Shown here: piece after piece, positions 13,607 through 20,768 of the stretch
Numbering within the stretch: the first letter of the stretch is position 1
Layout: every line of letters begins with the position of its first letter
NCBI RefSeq assembly: GCF_001021505.1
Contig: NZ_LDPO01000027.1
Coordinates: forward strand, 1 to 55,503
Length of the DNA: 55,503 bases
From: Mycolicibacter heraklionensis
Lineage (GTDB): Bacteria; Actinomycetota; Actinomycetes; Mycobacteriales; Mycobacteriaceae
Reading direction: 5' to 3'
Position numbers and translations under genes: made by a program
Notes under the pieces: generated by a model
What the model was told of the DNA's origin: nothing
What the model saw: the letters and a program-made list of their open reading frames with translations, nothing else
The model's database searches: none

Positions 13607-15108
13607 GCACCACGACCAGCATCGAGTGGACCGAGGCCACCTGGAATCCGGTTACCGGTTGTACGAAGTTGAGCCCGGCGAGCCCAGGGTGCCAGAACTG
13701 TTACGCGGCGACGTTCGCCGAAAGATGGCGCGGCACGCCTGGGCACTACTTCGAGCACGGATTCGACGTGCAACTGCGGCCCGACAAGCTAGACCTGCCC
13801 TTGCGGTGGCGCCGGCCGCGGCGGATCTTCGTCAACTCGATGAGCGACCTGTTCCACGACAGCGTGCCCGATACCTACATCGCCCAGGTGTTCGGCGTGA
13901 TGGCGCTGGCCCCGCGGCACACCTTCCAAGTGCTCACCAAACGGCACGCCCGGATGCGGTCACTGCTGCGAGACGACCTGTACGACCTGATGGTCCGCCA
14001 GCTCGCGGCCGAGGACAGCGAGATCTACGACGCGTTCACCAATCGGGCAGCCCTGCAACCAGATCGCCGAATCACATGGCCGCTGCCGAACGTGTGGCTG
14101 GGCGTCAGCACCGAAACCCAGCAGTGGGCCGACATCCGCATCCCCGCGCTGCTCGACACCCCGGCGGCCGTGCGGTGGATCAGCGCGGAGCCGCTACTCG
14201 GGCCCATCAACCTGTCCAGGTGGCTGCCCGTGGGCAGCGGCGAGTTCGGTGATCACGTCCCTGGCCAGGTCGCGTTTGATGATCAACAGGTCGGACAGTC
14301 CACCCAGCACGATCTGGACATCACGGACGCGCGATACCTGCCACGACCCGATGGGCTTCCAGCCGTGGCGGGTAGTGCGATTGTGATCCCATCGGATACG
14401 GCCGCCGCGCATGGTCAATGCCAGCCAATCGATCAGCTCGGCGGTGGTGCTGTAGATCGAAACGACCGCGGAGCGTTGCTGGCCGGCTCGTCGCTTCCAC
14501 TGGATATTGCCCTCCCCATCGAGGAGTCCAGCGATATACCCGAGCGCAGCCGGTTCGGTGGGCATTTGGACGATGGCCGGGCGCAGCCCTTGACCGCACC
14601 GGCGCACGACACCGGCGCCAATGACTCGCCGTCGGACGGTTTCGCGGGGAACCCCGAAGCGCTCGGAGACCTGGGCGACGGAGAGTCCGCCCACGTAGGC
14701 GGCAACAATGTCGGCGGAATCAGCACGGGTGTTCGTCACCTACTCGAAACTACCCGAACACCCACTTTGGACTGGATTGTCTGCGGCGGCGAGTCCGGCC
14801 ACGGCGCCCGACCCATGCACCCCGACTGGGCGCGGTCACTACGCGACCAATGCACCACCGCCGGCGTGCCGTTCTACTTCAAGCAATGGGGTGAGCACGT
14901 CGAAGCTATTGACCCTGTGCCCTCCGATAGATGGCTCACCGGCGAAGGGACCAGGCACGACGAGCCATGGAACCCCGATCAGGTCGGGGCGCCGGCGGGT
15001 AAGTGGTCGCCGTATCCGGACGTGGTGATGCGCCGCGTCGGCAAACGGGCCGCCGGGCGCCAGCTCGACGGTGAAACATGGGACCAATACCCCGAGGCGG
15101 TGGCGTGA
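13603..15108 (+). CDS. Phage Gp37/Gp68-family (DUF5131) protein with in-frame insertion
   Basis: 501 aa from the GTG at 13603. The N-terminal ~205 residues (SIEWTEATWNPVTGCTKLSP, PGCQNCYAATFAERW, RRIFVNSMSDLFHD, FQVLTKRHARM and ISAEPLLGPI) and the C-terminal ~113 residues (LDWIVCGGESGHGARPMHPD, AGVPFYFKQWGEH) are clearly DUF5131, a family with a Cys-rich, radical-SAM-like motif and uncertain activity. Normal members are roughly 250-330 aa. About 180 extra residues (208-388) of low-complexity sequence separate the conserved halves, and this segment is the antisense strand of a homing-endonuclease gene (14194-14739). The frame stays open throughout, so the product is either a large variant, a dead enzyme, or restored by splicing. 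Confidence 0.85.
   Translation: MSTTTSIEWTEATWNPVTGCTKLSPASPGCQNCYAATFAERWRGTPGHYFEHGFDVQLRPDKLDLPLRWRRPRRIFVNSMSDLFHDSVPDTYIAQVFGVMALAPRHTFQVLTKRHARMRSLLRDDLYDLMVRQLAAEDSEIYDAFTNRAALQPDRRITWPLPNVWLGVSTETQQWADIRIPALLDTPAAVRWISAEPLLGPINLSRWLPVGSGEFGDHVPGQVAFDDQQVGQSTQHDLDITDARYLPRPDGLPAVAGSAIVIPSDTAAAHGQCQPIDQLGGGAVDRNDRGALLAGSSLPLDIALPIEESSDIPERSRFGGHLDDGRAQPLTAPAHDTGANDSPSDGFAGNPEALGDLGDGESAHVGGNNVGGISTGVRHLLETTRTPTLDWIVCGGESGHGARPMHPDWARSLRDQCTTAGVPFYFKQWGEHVEAIDPVPSDRWLTGEGTRHDEPWNPDQVGAPAGKWSPYPDVVMRRVGKRAAGRQLDGETWDQYPEAVA
14194..14739 (-). CDS. LAGLIDADG-type homing endonuclease nested antisense in DUF5131
   Basis: 181 aa on the opposite strand from a GTG at 14739. Residues 12-42 form a helix-turn-helix (IVAAYVGGLSVAQVSERFGV and PRETVRRRVIGAG). 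Residues 68-77 hold one LAGLIDADG motif (YIAGLLDGEGN), followed by a beta-rich section (SAVVSIYSTTAELIDWLALT and GRIRWDHN). One motif per chain implies a homodimer. The last ~10 residues are read from host-gene sequence (GQPPGQVDGPE), so the insertion borrowed its own stop. A GAGTAGG lies next to the start. Its presence explains the expansion of the DUF5131 gene. Confidence 0.8.
   Translation of the reverse strand: MTNTRADSADIVAAYVGGLSVAQVSERFGVPRETVRRRVIGAGVVRRCGQGLRPAIVQMPTEPAALGYIAGLLDGEGNIQWKRRAGQQRSAVVSIYSTTAELIDWLALTMRGGRIRWDHNRTTRHGWKPIGSWQVSRVRDVQIVLGGLSDLLIIKRDLARDVITELAAAHGQPPGQVDGPE
14727..14763. repeat. Inverted repeat at the HEG insertion boundary
   Basis: GGGTGTTCG (14727-14735) and CGAACACCC (14755-14763) form a perfect 9-bp stem with a 19-nt loop at the 5' end of the antisense endonuclease gene, immediately before the DUF5131 coding sequence resumes at 14767. 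It may be a recognition site half, a promoter-proximal hairpin, or part of an RNA structure used in splicing. Confidence 0.6.
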
Positions 15109-15218
15109 TGTCGCTGCCTGAGATCACCCCGTTGAGTCATCGTCGGGCGGTCAGGTTCTTTTGGTCGGTCCCCCGGCGGAAGTTGATCGAGGACAGGAAC
15201 GAAGGGAGGGCGGTCTAA
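15108..15218 (+). CDS. Hypothetical 36-aa protein
   Basis: ATG 15108 (or GTG 15105) overlaps the DUF5131 stop, and TAA 15216-15218 abuts the next GTG. The product (MSLPEITPLSHRRAVRFFWS..RRKLIEDRNEGRAV) is basic. It may serve mainly to couple translation to the replication gene; GGGAGGG near its 3' end supplies that gene's ribosome site. Confidence 0.5.
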   Translation: MSLPEITPLSHRRAVRFFWSVPRRKLIEDRNEGRAV

Positions 15219-16109
15219 GTGGCCTGGTTTTACGTCGATGACGGCTTCAGCGACTCCAAGCCGGTGATGGACATTCCCGACCGGCACCGACTCGCCGCAT
15301 GCGGACTATGGGTCCTCGCTGGGTCATGGTCGGCCAAGGAGGAACTCGACGGTTTCGTGCCCGATTCGAAGCTCCGTCAGATCGGCGCGCGGCCCCCAAT
15401 CATCGCCGCACTGACCAAGCCGGGGCCGATGTCTGCACCACTTTGTGCCGAAGTTTCGGGTGGAATTCAGTTCAATTCGTGGGAGAAGTGGCAGCCAACT
15501 AGGGCCGAACTTGAAGCGGAACGCATCGAAAACGCGCGCAAAAGAGAAGCAGATGCGGAGCGGAAACGTGCCGAAAGATTGGCGAAAGAGGGTGCGGTTG
15601 CGGCCCCGTCGCGCCGTCGCCGGAAGGGCAGAACCGCTGTCACCAGCGCAGATCTTGAGGCTGCGTCAGAGTCTCCGCTTGCCGCGTCCGAGTTGTGTCC
15701 GGATGGACACAGTGCGGATGTCCAATGTGACTCGCGGGCGCGCGCGGGCGCGCGCCTGGACCCGACCCGACCCGACCCGACCCGACCCTCTTTATCTGTA
15801 GAGACTTCAGGAGTGTGTGTCACGTCAGGTGACGCGCACGAAGCCACACACACCGACCACGCTCCGCCGAGATTCTGCGCCGCACACCCAAGCGGCACAC
15901 GTGACCGCTGCGGCGACTGCGCCAACGCCCGAACCGCATTCGACACATGGCAGGCCGAGCAATCCCGACGAATCATCGCCGCCGACACAGCCGCCGAGAC
16001 CGCCCGGCGTCGCCGCCGCGAACTCATCGACGCCTGCCCGCGCTGCGACGACTTCGGCCGACTTGATGACCTCAGCGAGTGCAACCACCAGGAGGCCCAA
16101 CATGCGTGA
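15219..16109 (+). CDS. Replication initiator / replisome-organiser-like protein
   Basis: 296 aa, GTG start with GAAGGGAGG about 9 nt upstream. The N-terminus (WFYVDDGFSDSKPVMDIPDR, LAACGLWVLAGSWSAKEELD, then IQFNSWEKWQPTRAELEAER) matches the winged-helix N-terminal domain of actinophage replication initiators. A charged coil (ARKREADAERKRAERL) links to a low-complexity region with a DPTRPDPTRP repeat, and the C-terminus has two putative zinc clusters (RFCAAHPSGTRDRCGDCANA and ACPRCDDFG..CNH). Position at the end of the early operon fits. The GACCC array inside suggests an intragenic origin, as in lambdoid O genes, but that is inference. Confidence 0.72.
   Translation: MAWFYVDDGFSDSKPVMDIPDRHRLAACGLWVLAGSWSAKEELDGFVPDSKLRQIGARPPIIAALTKPGPMSAPLCAEVSGGIQFNSWEKWQPTRAELEAERIENARKREADAERKRAERLAKEGAVAAPSRRRRKGRTAVTSADLEAASESPLAASELCPDGHSADVQCDSRARAGARLDPTRPDPTRPSLSVETSGVCVTSGDAHEATHTDHAPPRFCAAHPSGTRDRCGDCANARTAFDTWQAEQSRRIIAADTAAETARRRRRELIDACPRCDDFGRLDDLSECNHQEAQHA
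15759..15788 (+). repeat. (GACCC)6 pentanucleotide array in the replication gene
   Basis: Six perfect GACCC units encode DPTRPDPTRP. A gain or loss of one unit would shift the frame, and this sits just after a CG-rich run (GCGGGCGCGCGCGGGCGCGC). It may be a slippage-prone switch or origin iterons. Confidence 0.8.
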
Positions 16110-16287
16110 TTGGTCCGCTACCCGTGTCCGTGCCGATGCCCTCACCGTGGATTGCCCTGACTGTCACGCACCGGCGGGCGAGGGATGCCGGACCGCCCAC
16201 GGCCCGTTGATGGCGTTCCCGGCGCACACGAAACGCATGCGCATACCCCAGAACCGAACCGTAGAGACCGATGGGAGTGGCGAGTGA
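16102..16287 (+). CDS. Small zinc-finger protein (paralogue of 10220 product)
   Basis: 61 aa, ATG 16102 with GGAGG at 16091-16095. Contains VDCPDCHAPAGEGCRTAHGP, the C-x2-CHAxxGxxC motif also present in the 10220-10426 product, then a basic tail (AHTKRMRIPQNR). Probable single zinc-binding module; role unknown. Confidence 0.7.
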   Translation: MRDWSATRVRADALTVDCPDCHAPAGEGCRTAHGPLMAFPAHTKRMRIPQNRTVETDGSGE

Positions 16288-16520
16288 CGAACACGGACAT
16301 GCTCATCGCCGTTGTGGCGCAGACGAAGAATGGGGCCGTACAACTGGCCCGGGAGCTAGGCCTCGACCCGCGGTACGCCTTTGGCGCGCGGTGTTCGGAT
16401 TCGATGGAAGGACTCCGTGTCGACCGCGTGATCATCGACGCCGAGGCCGACATTCCCGAGCGCATGATGCACACCATCCGGTGCCTGCTTGCGATGTCCC
16501 CGCGACGGAGGAGCCAGTGA
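16284..16520 (+). CDS. Hypothetical alpha/beta protein
   Basis: 78 aa from the GTG at 16284 (GTGA overlap). Alternating strands and helices: DMLIAVVAQTKNGAVQLARE, RYAFGARCSDSMEGLRVDRV, then IIDAEADIPERMM. This layout resembles a small P-loop-less Rossmann fragment; no nucleotide-binding motif is visible. Confidence 0.66.
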   Translation: MTNTDMLIAVVAQTKNGAVQLARELGLDPRYAFGARCSDSMEGLRVDRVIIDAEADIPERMMHTIRCLLAMSPRRRSQ

Positions 16521-17518
16521 CCCAGACCCAGTGCCTGCGCTGCGAAGCTCAAGCCCAGCAGTTCCTCTGCCGGGACTGCACGCGACAGACGCGCGCGACG
16601 CTACGCGGCCTGCCGCGGCTGCTGCGTCACCTCGCCGAGGCGGCCGTGGGCCAGACGCGCCTGGGCGACATCGGCCGGCACACGCCGTACCGCAGCCGCC
16701 ACGAACTCGATGGCGAGTCGGACCTGGCCAGCCACATCGAACCCCTGCCCGATGGCGAATCGGACCTGTACGAGGCCAGGCGGGCACGGGAACGCGCTGC
16801 GCTGCGCAAGCTCCTGGCCGCCGGCGGCGTCAACGAGCGCGCAAGCACGCTCCACAGCGACATCGTCAACATGCTGACCACCTGGATTCGCGACATCTGC
16901 GAGGCACGCGGCGTGGATGCCCCGAGCCTGGACGCCGCCGACCCGGCCGGCCTATGCGCGTGGCTCAGTCGCCACACCGACGCCATCGCCAACCACCCGG
17001 CCGCCGATGAGTTCTGCGACGAGCTCAACCAGCGTGTAGGCCAGACGCTGCGCATCATCAACCGGCCGCAGACGCACATGTACTGCGGCCTATGCCCGGC
17101 TGAACTCACCGACAACTACGGCACGCGCATCTGCAACCGTGAGCTGATGGCACCCCGTGGCGCGAGTGAGGTCCAGTGCCCGGCATGCAAGACCACCCAC
17201 AGTGTCGATGAGCTCTGCGAGCGGAAGATTGAGACCGTCAACGACGAGCCGTTCACCATCGAGGAGTTGGTCGACACAGTTCTGCCGATGATCGTGCGCG
17301 AGTACATCCCATCACGAACCCTGCAACACTGGGCCGCAACCGGAAAGCTCGTACCAACTGGCTACGACAACAAGGGCAACCCGCGGTTTCTGCTCAGCGA
17401 CGTGCGGAAGCTGCGCGAGGGGCGCACATGCTCGGCCGAGGGCTGTGGCCGCAAGCATCACAGCAATGGGCTATGCGACACGCACCGCAAGAGGCGCGAA
17501 AGAGTGGTAACCACGTGA
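16517..17518 (+). CDS. Zinc-finger and HTH DNA-binding protein
   Basis: 333 aa, GTG start in GTGA overlap; last gene of the early operon. N-terminal zinc ribbon (QCLRCEAQAQQFLCRDCTR), a helical middle, a second Cys cluster (YCGLCPAEL..CNRELM..VQCPACKTTH), a MerR-like helix-turn-helix (REYIPSRTLQHWAATGKLVP..FLLSDVRKLREG) and a terminal CSAEGCGRKHHSNGLCDTHR finger. It probably regulates the switch to late transcription or takes part in replication. The family occurs in actinophages without a defined function. Confidence 0.75.
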   Translation: MTQTQCLRCEAQAQQFLCRDCTRQTRATLRGLPRLLRHLAEAAVGQTRLGDIGRHTPYRSRHELDGESDLASHIEPLPDGESDLYEARRARERAALRKLLAAGGVNERASTLHSDIVNMLTTWIRDICEARGVDAPSLDAADPAGLCAWLSRHTDAIANHPAADEFCDELNQRVGQTLRIINRPQTHMYCGLCPAELTDNYGTRICNRELMAPRGASEVQCPACKTTHSVDELCERKIETVNDEPFTIEELVDTVLPMIVREYIPSRTLQHWAATGKLVPTGYDNKGNPRFLLSDVRKLREGRTCSAEGCGRKHHSNGLCDTHRKRRERVVTT

Positions 17519-17544
17519 GCTGTCCCGTACTCTTGCGTCCAGAT

Positions 17545-17568
17545 GGGCGCCTTTGTGCGCCCTTTTTT
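17545..17568 (+). terminator. Rho-independent terminator ending the early operon
   Basis: GGGCGC / GCGCCC stem, loop CTTTGT, followed by TTTTTT: the only textbook intrinsic terminator seen in the window. It begins 27 nt after the early operon's last stop and divides early from late genes, so the late operon needs its own promoter or antitermination. Confidence 0.92.
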
Positions 17569-17587
17569 CGTTCGGAGGGGACGAAAC

Positions 17588-17836
17588 ATGGCGACTGAGC
17601 GAAGCTACAGCGAGTACGCCGTCGAGATCGACGGGTATGGATTCGCGTGCGGCGTCAGCCGGCCGCCGTTCATGCTGTCTGTCTGCGACACACCTGAGGC
17701 TATGGACACCATTGGTGAGGCTGACCGGATCACCGAGAGGGTCGTGAGCGCCTACCAGACGCTCGGGATTGACGTGAGCGGCAGGGTATTCCGCCGCGAA
17801 CGCATCGTGACCGTGACGACCGGCGACTGGCAGTAG
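17588..17836 (+). CDS. Hypothetical first gene after the early terminator
   Basis: 82 aa from the ATG at 17588, with GGAGGGG at 17574-17580; the frame extends upstream into the terminator but lacks a signal. Beta-rich sequence (EYAVEIDGYGFACGVSRPPF), then a helix (EADRITERVVSAYQTLGI). No family recognised. Confidence 0.7.
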   Translation: MATERSYSEYAVEIDGYGFACGVSRPPFMLSVCDTPEAMDTIGEADRITERVVSAYQTLGIDVSGRVFRRERIVTVTTGDWQ

Positions 17837-17841
17837 AGGCG

Positions 17842-17967
17842 ATGGCCCGGTCTCCAGAGTGGGCTGCGGCGTACGACGCGCTGGATTCGGCGGTCCAGGG
17901 GCTGCATCGATTGATCGAATCCGACGACCCCGAGCCGCCGGCTGTCGCGACGACTACGTGCTGGTAG
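17842..17967 (+). CDS. Short ORF, N-terminal half of a possible frameshifted gene
   Basis: 41 aa, ATG 17842. The product (PEWAAAYDALDSAVQGLHRL then IESDDPEPP) resembles the N-terminal helix of a ~90-aa actinophage protein, while the matching C-terminal half appears in the +1 frame from 17958. The last residues (VATTTCW) look arbitrary. Either two coupled peptides (the stop overlaps a GTG), a programmed shift, or a disrupted gene. Confidence 0.5.
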   Translation: MARSPEWAAAYDALDSAVQGLHRLIESDDPEPPAVATTTCW

Positions 17968-18113
17968 TCGGGGCGATGTACATCCAAGACGGCGGCCGCA
18001 ATGGCGTGGTCGAGATCTTCCCGGCGCACGGCATGCAGCCCGGCTACATCACCACCGGACTGGTCGAGACCGCCCGACACTTGCTCAATCGCGATCGACG
18101 CGACGACGACTGA
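17958..18113 (+). CDS. Short ORF, C-terminal half of a possible frameshifted gene
   Basis: 51 aa from the GTG at 17958, inside the upstream gene's end. Reads VLVVGAMYIQDGGRNGVVEI, then HGMQPGYITTGLVETARHLL: a strand-turn-strand then helix typical of a complete small actinophage protein's second half. TGATG overlap with the HNH gene. See the frameshift finding. Confidence 0.55.
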   Translation: MLVVGAMYIQDGGRNGVVEIFPAHGMQPGYITTGLVETARHLLNRDRRDDD

Positions 18114-18415
18114 TGCCATGGGACCGGCGCACTGCCAGCAGCGCCATCACGTCAACCTGGGCATGGCGCAAGTTCCGCCTCGACATCCTCGACCGCGACG
18201 GCTGGCGCTGCCAGGAACGCGGGCCAAACTGCATTGGACGCGCCGACCAGGTCGACCATCCTGAGAACGTGGCCGCCGGCGGCGCACACCTAGACCCGGA
18301 CAACGCCCGCGCCATATGCGGGCCGTGTCACGAACCTAAGACGCAGGTCGAAGCTAGCCGCGGACGCACCGCATGGCAACGGCCAGCCGAGCGTCATCCA
18401 GGCCTGCGCGCCTGA
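18113..18415 (+). CDS. HNH endonuclease beside terminase
   Basis: 100 aa. HNH core: RDGWRCQERGPNCIG (Cys pair), QVDHPENVAAGGAH (D-H catalytic), N (DPDNARAIC) and GPCHEPK. HNH proteins encoded next to terminase stimulate cos cleavage by the terminase in HK97-like phages, and this gene directly precedes the probable cos region. Much smaller than free-standing restriction HNH proteins, in line with that role. Confidence 0.88.
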   Translation: MPWDRRTASSAITSTWAWRKFRLDILDRDGWRCQERGPNCIGRADQVDHPENVAAGGAHLDPDNARAICGPCHEPKTQVEASRGRTAWQRPAERHPGLRA

Positions 18416-18593
18416 CCGGCTGCAAATCCGCAGGTCAGAGGGGCAGGGGGGTAGCCCCTCCCGCCCCATCCGCCGCAGCCGGAGCGTTCTGTGGCTCGGG
18501 TTCGCTACGGGTCTGGGCTTTTCAGGGTCTCGGCCGCAATAGTTTTCACGAAACCCTCTTGAGCTGGCGTTATGCCGAAAGGGGATAGCCGCT
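18416..18593 (+). other. cos: Probable cos region
   Basis: 178 bp without a gene between the packaging HNH gene and terminase small subunit. It contains a GAGGGGC / GCCCCTC inverted repeat (18438-18444 and 18454-18460) and a G/C-only stretch (GCCCCTCCCGCCCC), as at actinophage cohesive ends, then an AT-richer tract (AATAGTTTTCACGAAACCC). The nick positions cannot be fixed from sequence alone. AAAGGGG at 18576 serves the small-subunit gene. Confidence 0.55.
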
Positions 18594-19058
18594 ATGGCTG
18601 GAAATGGTCCAGCGCCGCAGTCGCGACGCGCCCGCACCAACAAAGACCCGATCCCGATGAAGGTGATAACGGCGGAGCCGGCCAAGCAGCCGGAGTTGCC
18701 GGAGGAGTTCATTGTTCGCTATCGCGACAAGGAAGGCATCCTCCACGTCGAGGGCCGCTCTTGGCCGGCCCGCACTCGCGAGTGGTGGCAGATGTGGGCC
18801 GACTCGCCGCTGTCGAACGACTTCACGACGACCGACTGGTCGGAGCTGCTGGACACAGCTCGTTTACACGCTGAGTACTGGTCAGGCGACCTCAAGGTCG
18901 CCGGCGAACTCCGGCTCCGTGTCGCGAAGTTCGGCGCCACGCCGGAGGATCGTGCACGGCTGCGAATCCAGTTCGCCGCGGCCGACGAGGCCGAGAAGAA
19001 GTCCGCCAAGCCTCAGCCGTCAGCCCGCGCTCGCCGCGGCCCGCTCAAAGCGGTCTAG
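18594..19058 (+). CDS. terS: Terminase small subunit
   Basis: 154 aa. Basic, disordered N-terminus, then TREWWQMWADSPLSNDFTTT and WSELLDTARLHAEYWSGDLK, the signature helices of actinophage small terminases, and LRVAKFGATPEDRARLRIQF with an Ala/Lys-rich tail. It recognises cos DNA and delivers it to the large subunit, whose TTG start follows the stop immediately. Confidence 0.88.
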   Translation: MAGNGPAPQSRRARTNKDPIPMKVITAEPAKQPELPEEFIVRYRDKEGILHVEGRSWPARTREWWQMWADSPLSNDFTTTDWSELLDTARLHAEYWSGDLKVAGELRLRVAKFGATPEDRARLRIQFAAADEAEKKSAKPQPSARARRGPLKAV

Positions 19059-20753
19059 TTGCCCTGGAAGCCATCTGAGCCGGGCGAAGTCCCGACACTT
19101 GGCTACTACGTCCTTGACTGGATAACCGAGAATCTCGCGACACCTGGCCGCGATGAGCATGAGCCATTCATTCCCTACCGGGAGCAAGAGGATTTCATCC
19201 TCCGTTGGTACGAGATTGATCCCGAGACAGGGCGATTCCGATACCACCGCGGCCTACTTGGACGTCCACGCGGCTGGGGTAAGTCTCCACTGCTCGGCGC
19301 CTTGGCGGTCGTCGAAGGTCTCGCGGATGTCGTTCCAGATGGCTGGGATTCGGCCGGCCAGCCCGTAGGGAAACCCTGGCGGTCGATCAAGACCCCGCTG
19401 GTGCATATCGCTGCGGTGTCTGAGGAGCAGACTCGCAACACGTGGCAGCCGCTACTGGAGATGGTCCGCAACGGGCCTGTCCTGGACGCATATCCGGGCC
19501 TTGACCCGCTGGATACGGTGGTCTTCCTGCCGCGCGGCGAGATTCGGCAGATCACGACATCGGCGCGCACCACCAAGGGTGCGCCGATCGTGTTCGCCAC
19601 CCTCGACCAGACCGAGGAGTGGGTGCCGTCGAACAACGGCCAGGCGCTAGCTCAGGCGATCCGCACGAACGCAGCCAAGAACGGTGGCCGCACACTGGAA
19701 TCGCCGAACGCGTTCATTCCGGGGCAAAACTCAGTCGCCGAGAAGTCGGCGGAATACGCCGCCGACATCCGTGAGGGCCGCGCCCGCAACGACGGGCTGC
19801 TGTACGACCACCGTGAGGCGCCGGCCGACACGGAGATGTCCGACGTCGAGTCGCTGACCTGGGGGCTGCGAGTCGCCTACGGCGATTCATCGGCACATCC
19901 GGATGGCTGTGTGATCCATGACCCGCCCTGCCCGCCTGGGCATTCCGAGCTCGATCCGTTGATCGATCAGGTCTTCGATCCGGCGTCAGACGTGCAGCAG
20001 TTGCGCGCGGACCTGCTGAACCAGATCACCCACGCATCCGACGCATGGGTCTCATCCCCAGAGTGGGGAGCTGTAATCGCCGCCGACAAGATCGTGCGCG
20101 ACGGCGACGTGATCGTCCTAGGCTTCGACGGATCGTTGGGCCGCGTCAAAGGCAAAGCGGATGCCACGGCGCTGATCGGGTGCAGGGTTCGTGACGGCCA
20201 TCTGTTCGAGATCGGCCCACGGTCAGTCTGGGAGCCGCCGCGGCGCGAGATGTCGACTCGGGACCGCAAAAAGACAGGTGATCAGTCGATCTGGCGTCCG
20301 CCGGTGGCTGAGGTTGACGCTACGGTGCGACTGGCATTCCAGCGATTCACCGTCGTCGGGTTCTATGCCGATCCGTCGGGATGGGCCGAGCAGATCGCGA
20401 AGTGGGAAGCGCGATTCGGCGCCCAGCTCAAAGTCAAAGCCTCCGGGGAGTCGAAGATCGCCGCCTGGCCGCGCGGCAAGAACACCAACGCGGTCGAGGT
20501 GGTCAAGCGACTGCACTCAGCGATCGTCAACGCCGAATGCACCCACGACGGTTCGGCCGCACTGACTAGGCATGTGCTCAACGCTCGGCGCCGACAAACG
20601 CGCGCGGGATACCTGCTCTACAAGGCGTTTGCGGACTCTCCGGACAAGATCGACGCGGCCTACGCCGCAGTGATGGCATGGAAAGCCCGCAACGACGCAG
20701 TCGCCGCCGGATTGGGTCGGCGCAAGAAGCAGACCTTCGAGCGAATCAGATGA
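19059..20753 (+). CDS. terL: Terminase large subunit
   Basis: 564 aa from a TTG directly abutting the small-subunit stop. ATPase domain: adenine motif FIPYREQEDFILRWY, Walker A GRPRGWGKS (about 68-76), Walker B-like PIVFATLDQTEEW. Nuclease domain: VLGFDGSLGRVKGKADATAL (first acidic residue), VVGFYADPSGWAEQI and a final DSPDKIDAAYAA acidic cluster, an RNase H-like fold. It drives ATP-powered packaging and cuts concatemers at cos. Complete. Confidence 0.95.
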   Translation: MPWKPSEPGEVPTLGYYVLDWITENLATPGRDEHEPFIPYREQEDFILRWYEIDPETGRFRYHRGLLGRPRGWGKSPLLGALAVVEGLADVVPDGWDSAGQPVGKPWRSIKTPLVHIAAVSEEQTRNTWQPLLEMVRNGPVLDAYPGLDPLDTVVFLPRGEIRQITTSARTTKGAPIVFATLDQTEEWVPSNNGQALAQAIRTNAAKNGGRTLESPNAFIPGQNSVAEKSAEYAADIREGRARNDGLLYDHREAPADTEMSDVESLTWGLRVAYGDSSAHPDGCVIHDPPCPPGHSELDPLIDQVFDPASDVQQLRADLLNQITHASDAWVSSPEWGAVIAADKIVRDGDVIVLGFDGSLGRVKGKADATALIGCRVRDGHLFEIGPRSVWEPPRREMSTRDRKKTGDQSIWRPPVAEVDATVRLAFQRFTVVGFYADPSGWAEQIAKWEARFGAQLKVKASGESKIAAWPRGKNTNAVEVVKRLHSAIVNAECTHDGSAALTRHVLNARRRQTRAGYLLYKAFADSPDKIDAAYAAVMAWKARNDAVAAGLGRRKKQTFERIR

Positions 20754-20768
20754 AAGGTGGGTGTCAGA

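Noticed and set aside
14220..14766. Intein in the DUF5131 protein
   Set aside because: The sense-frame insert lacks splicing-block residues (no Cys/Ser start, no terminal His-Asn) and is low complexity; the meaningful coding is on the opposite strand.
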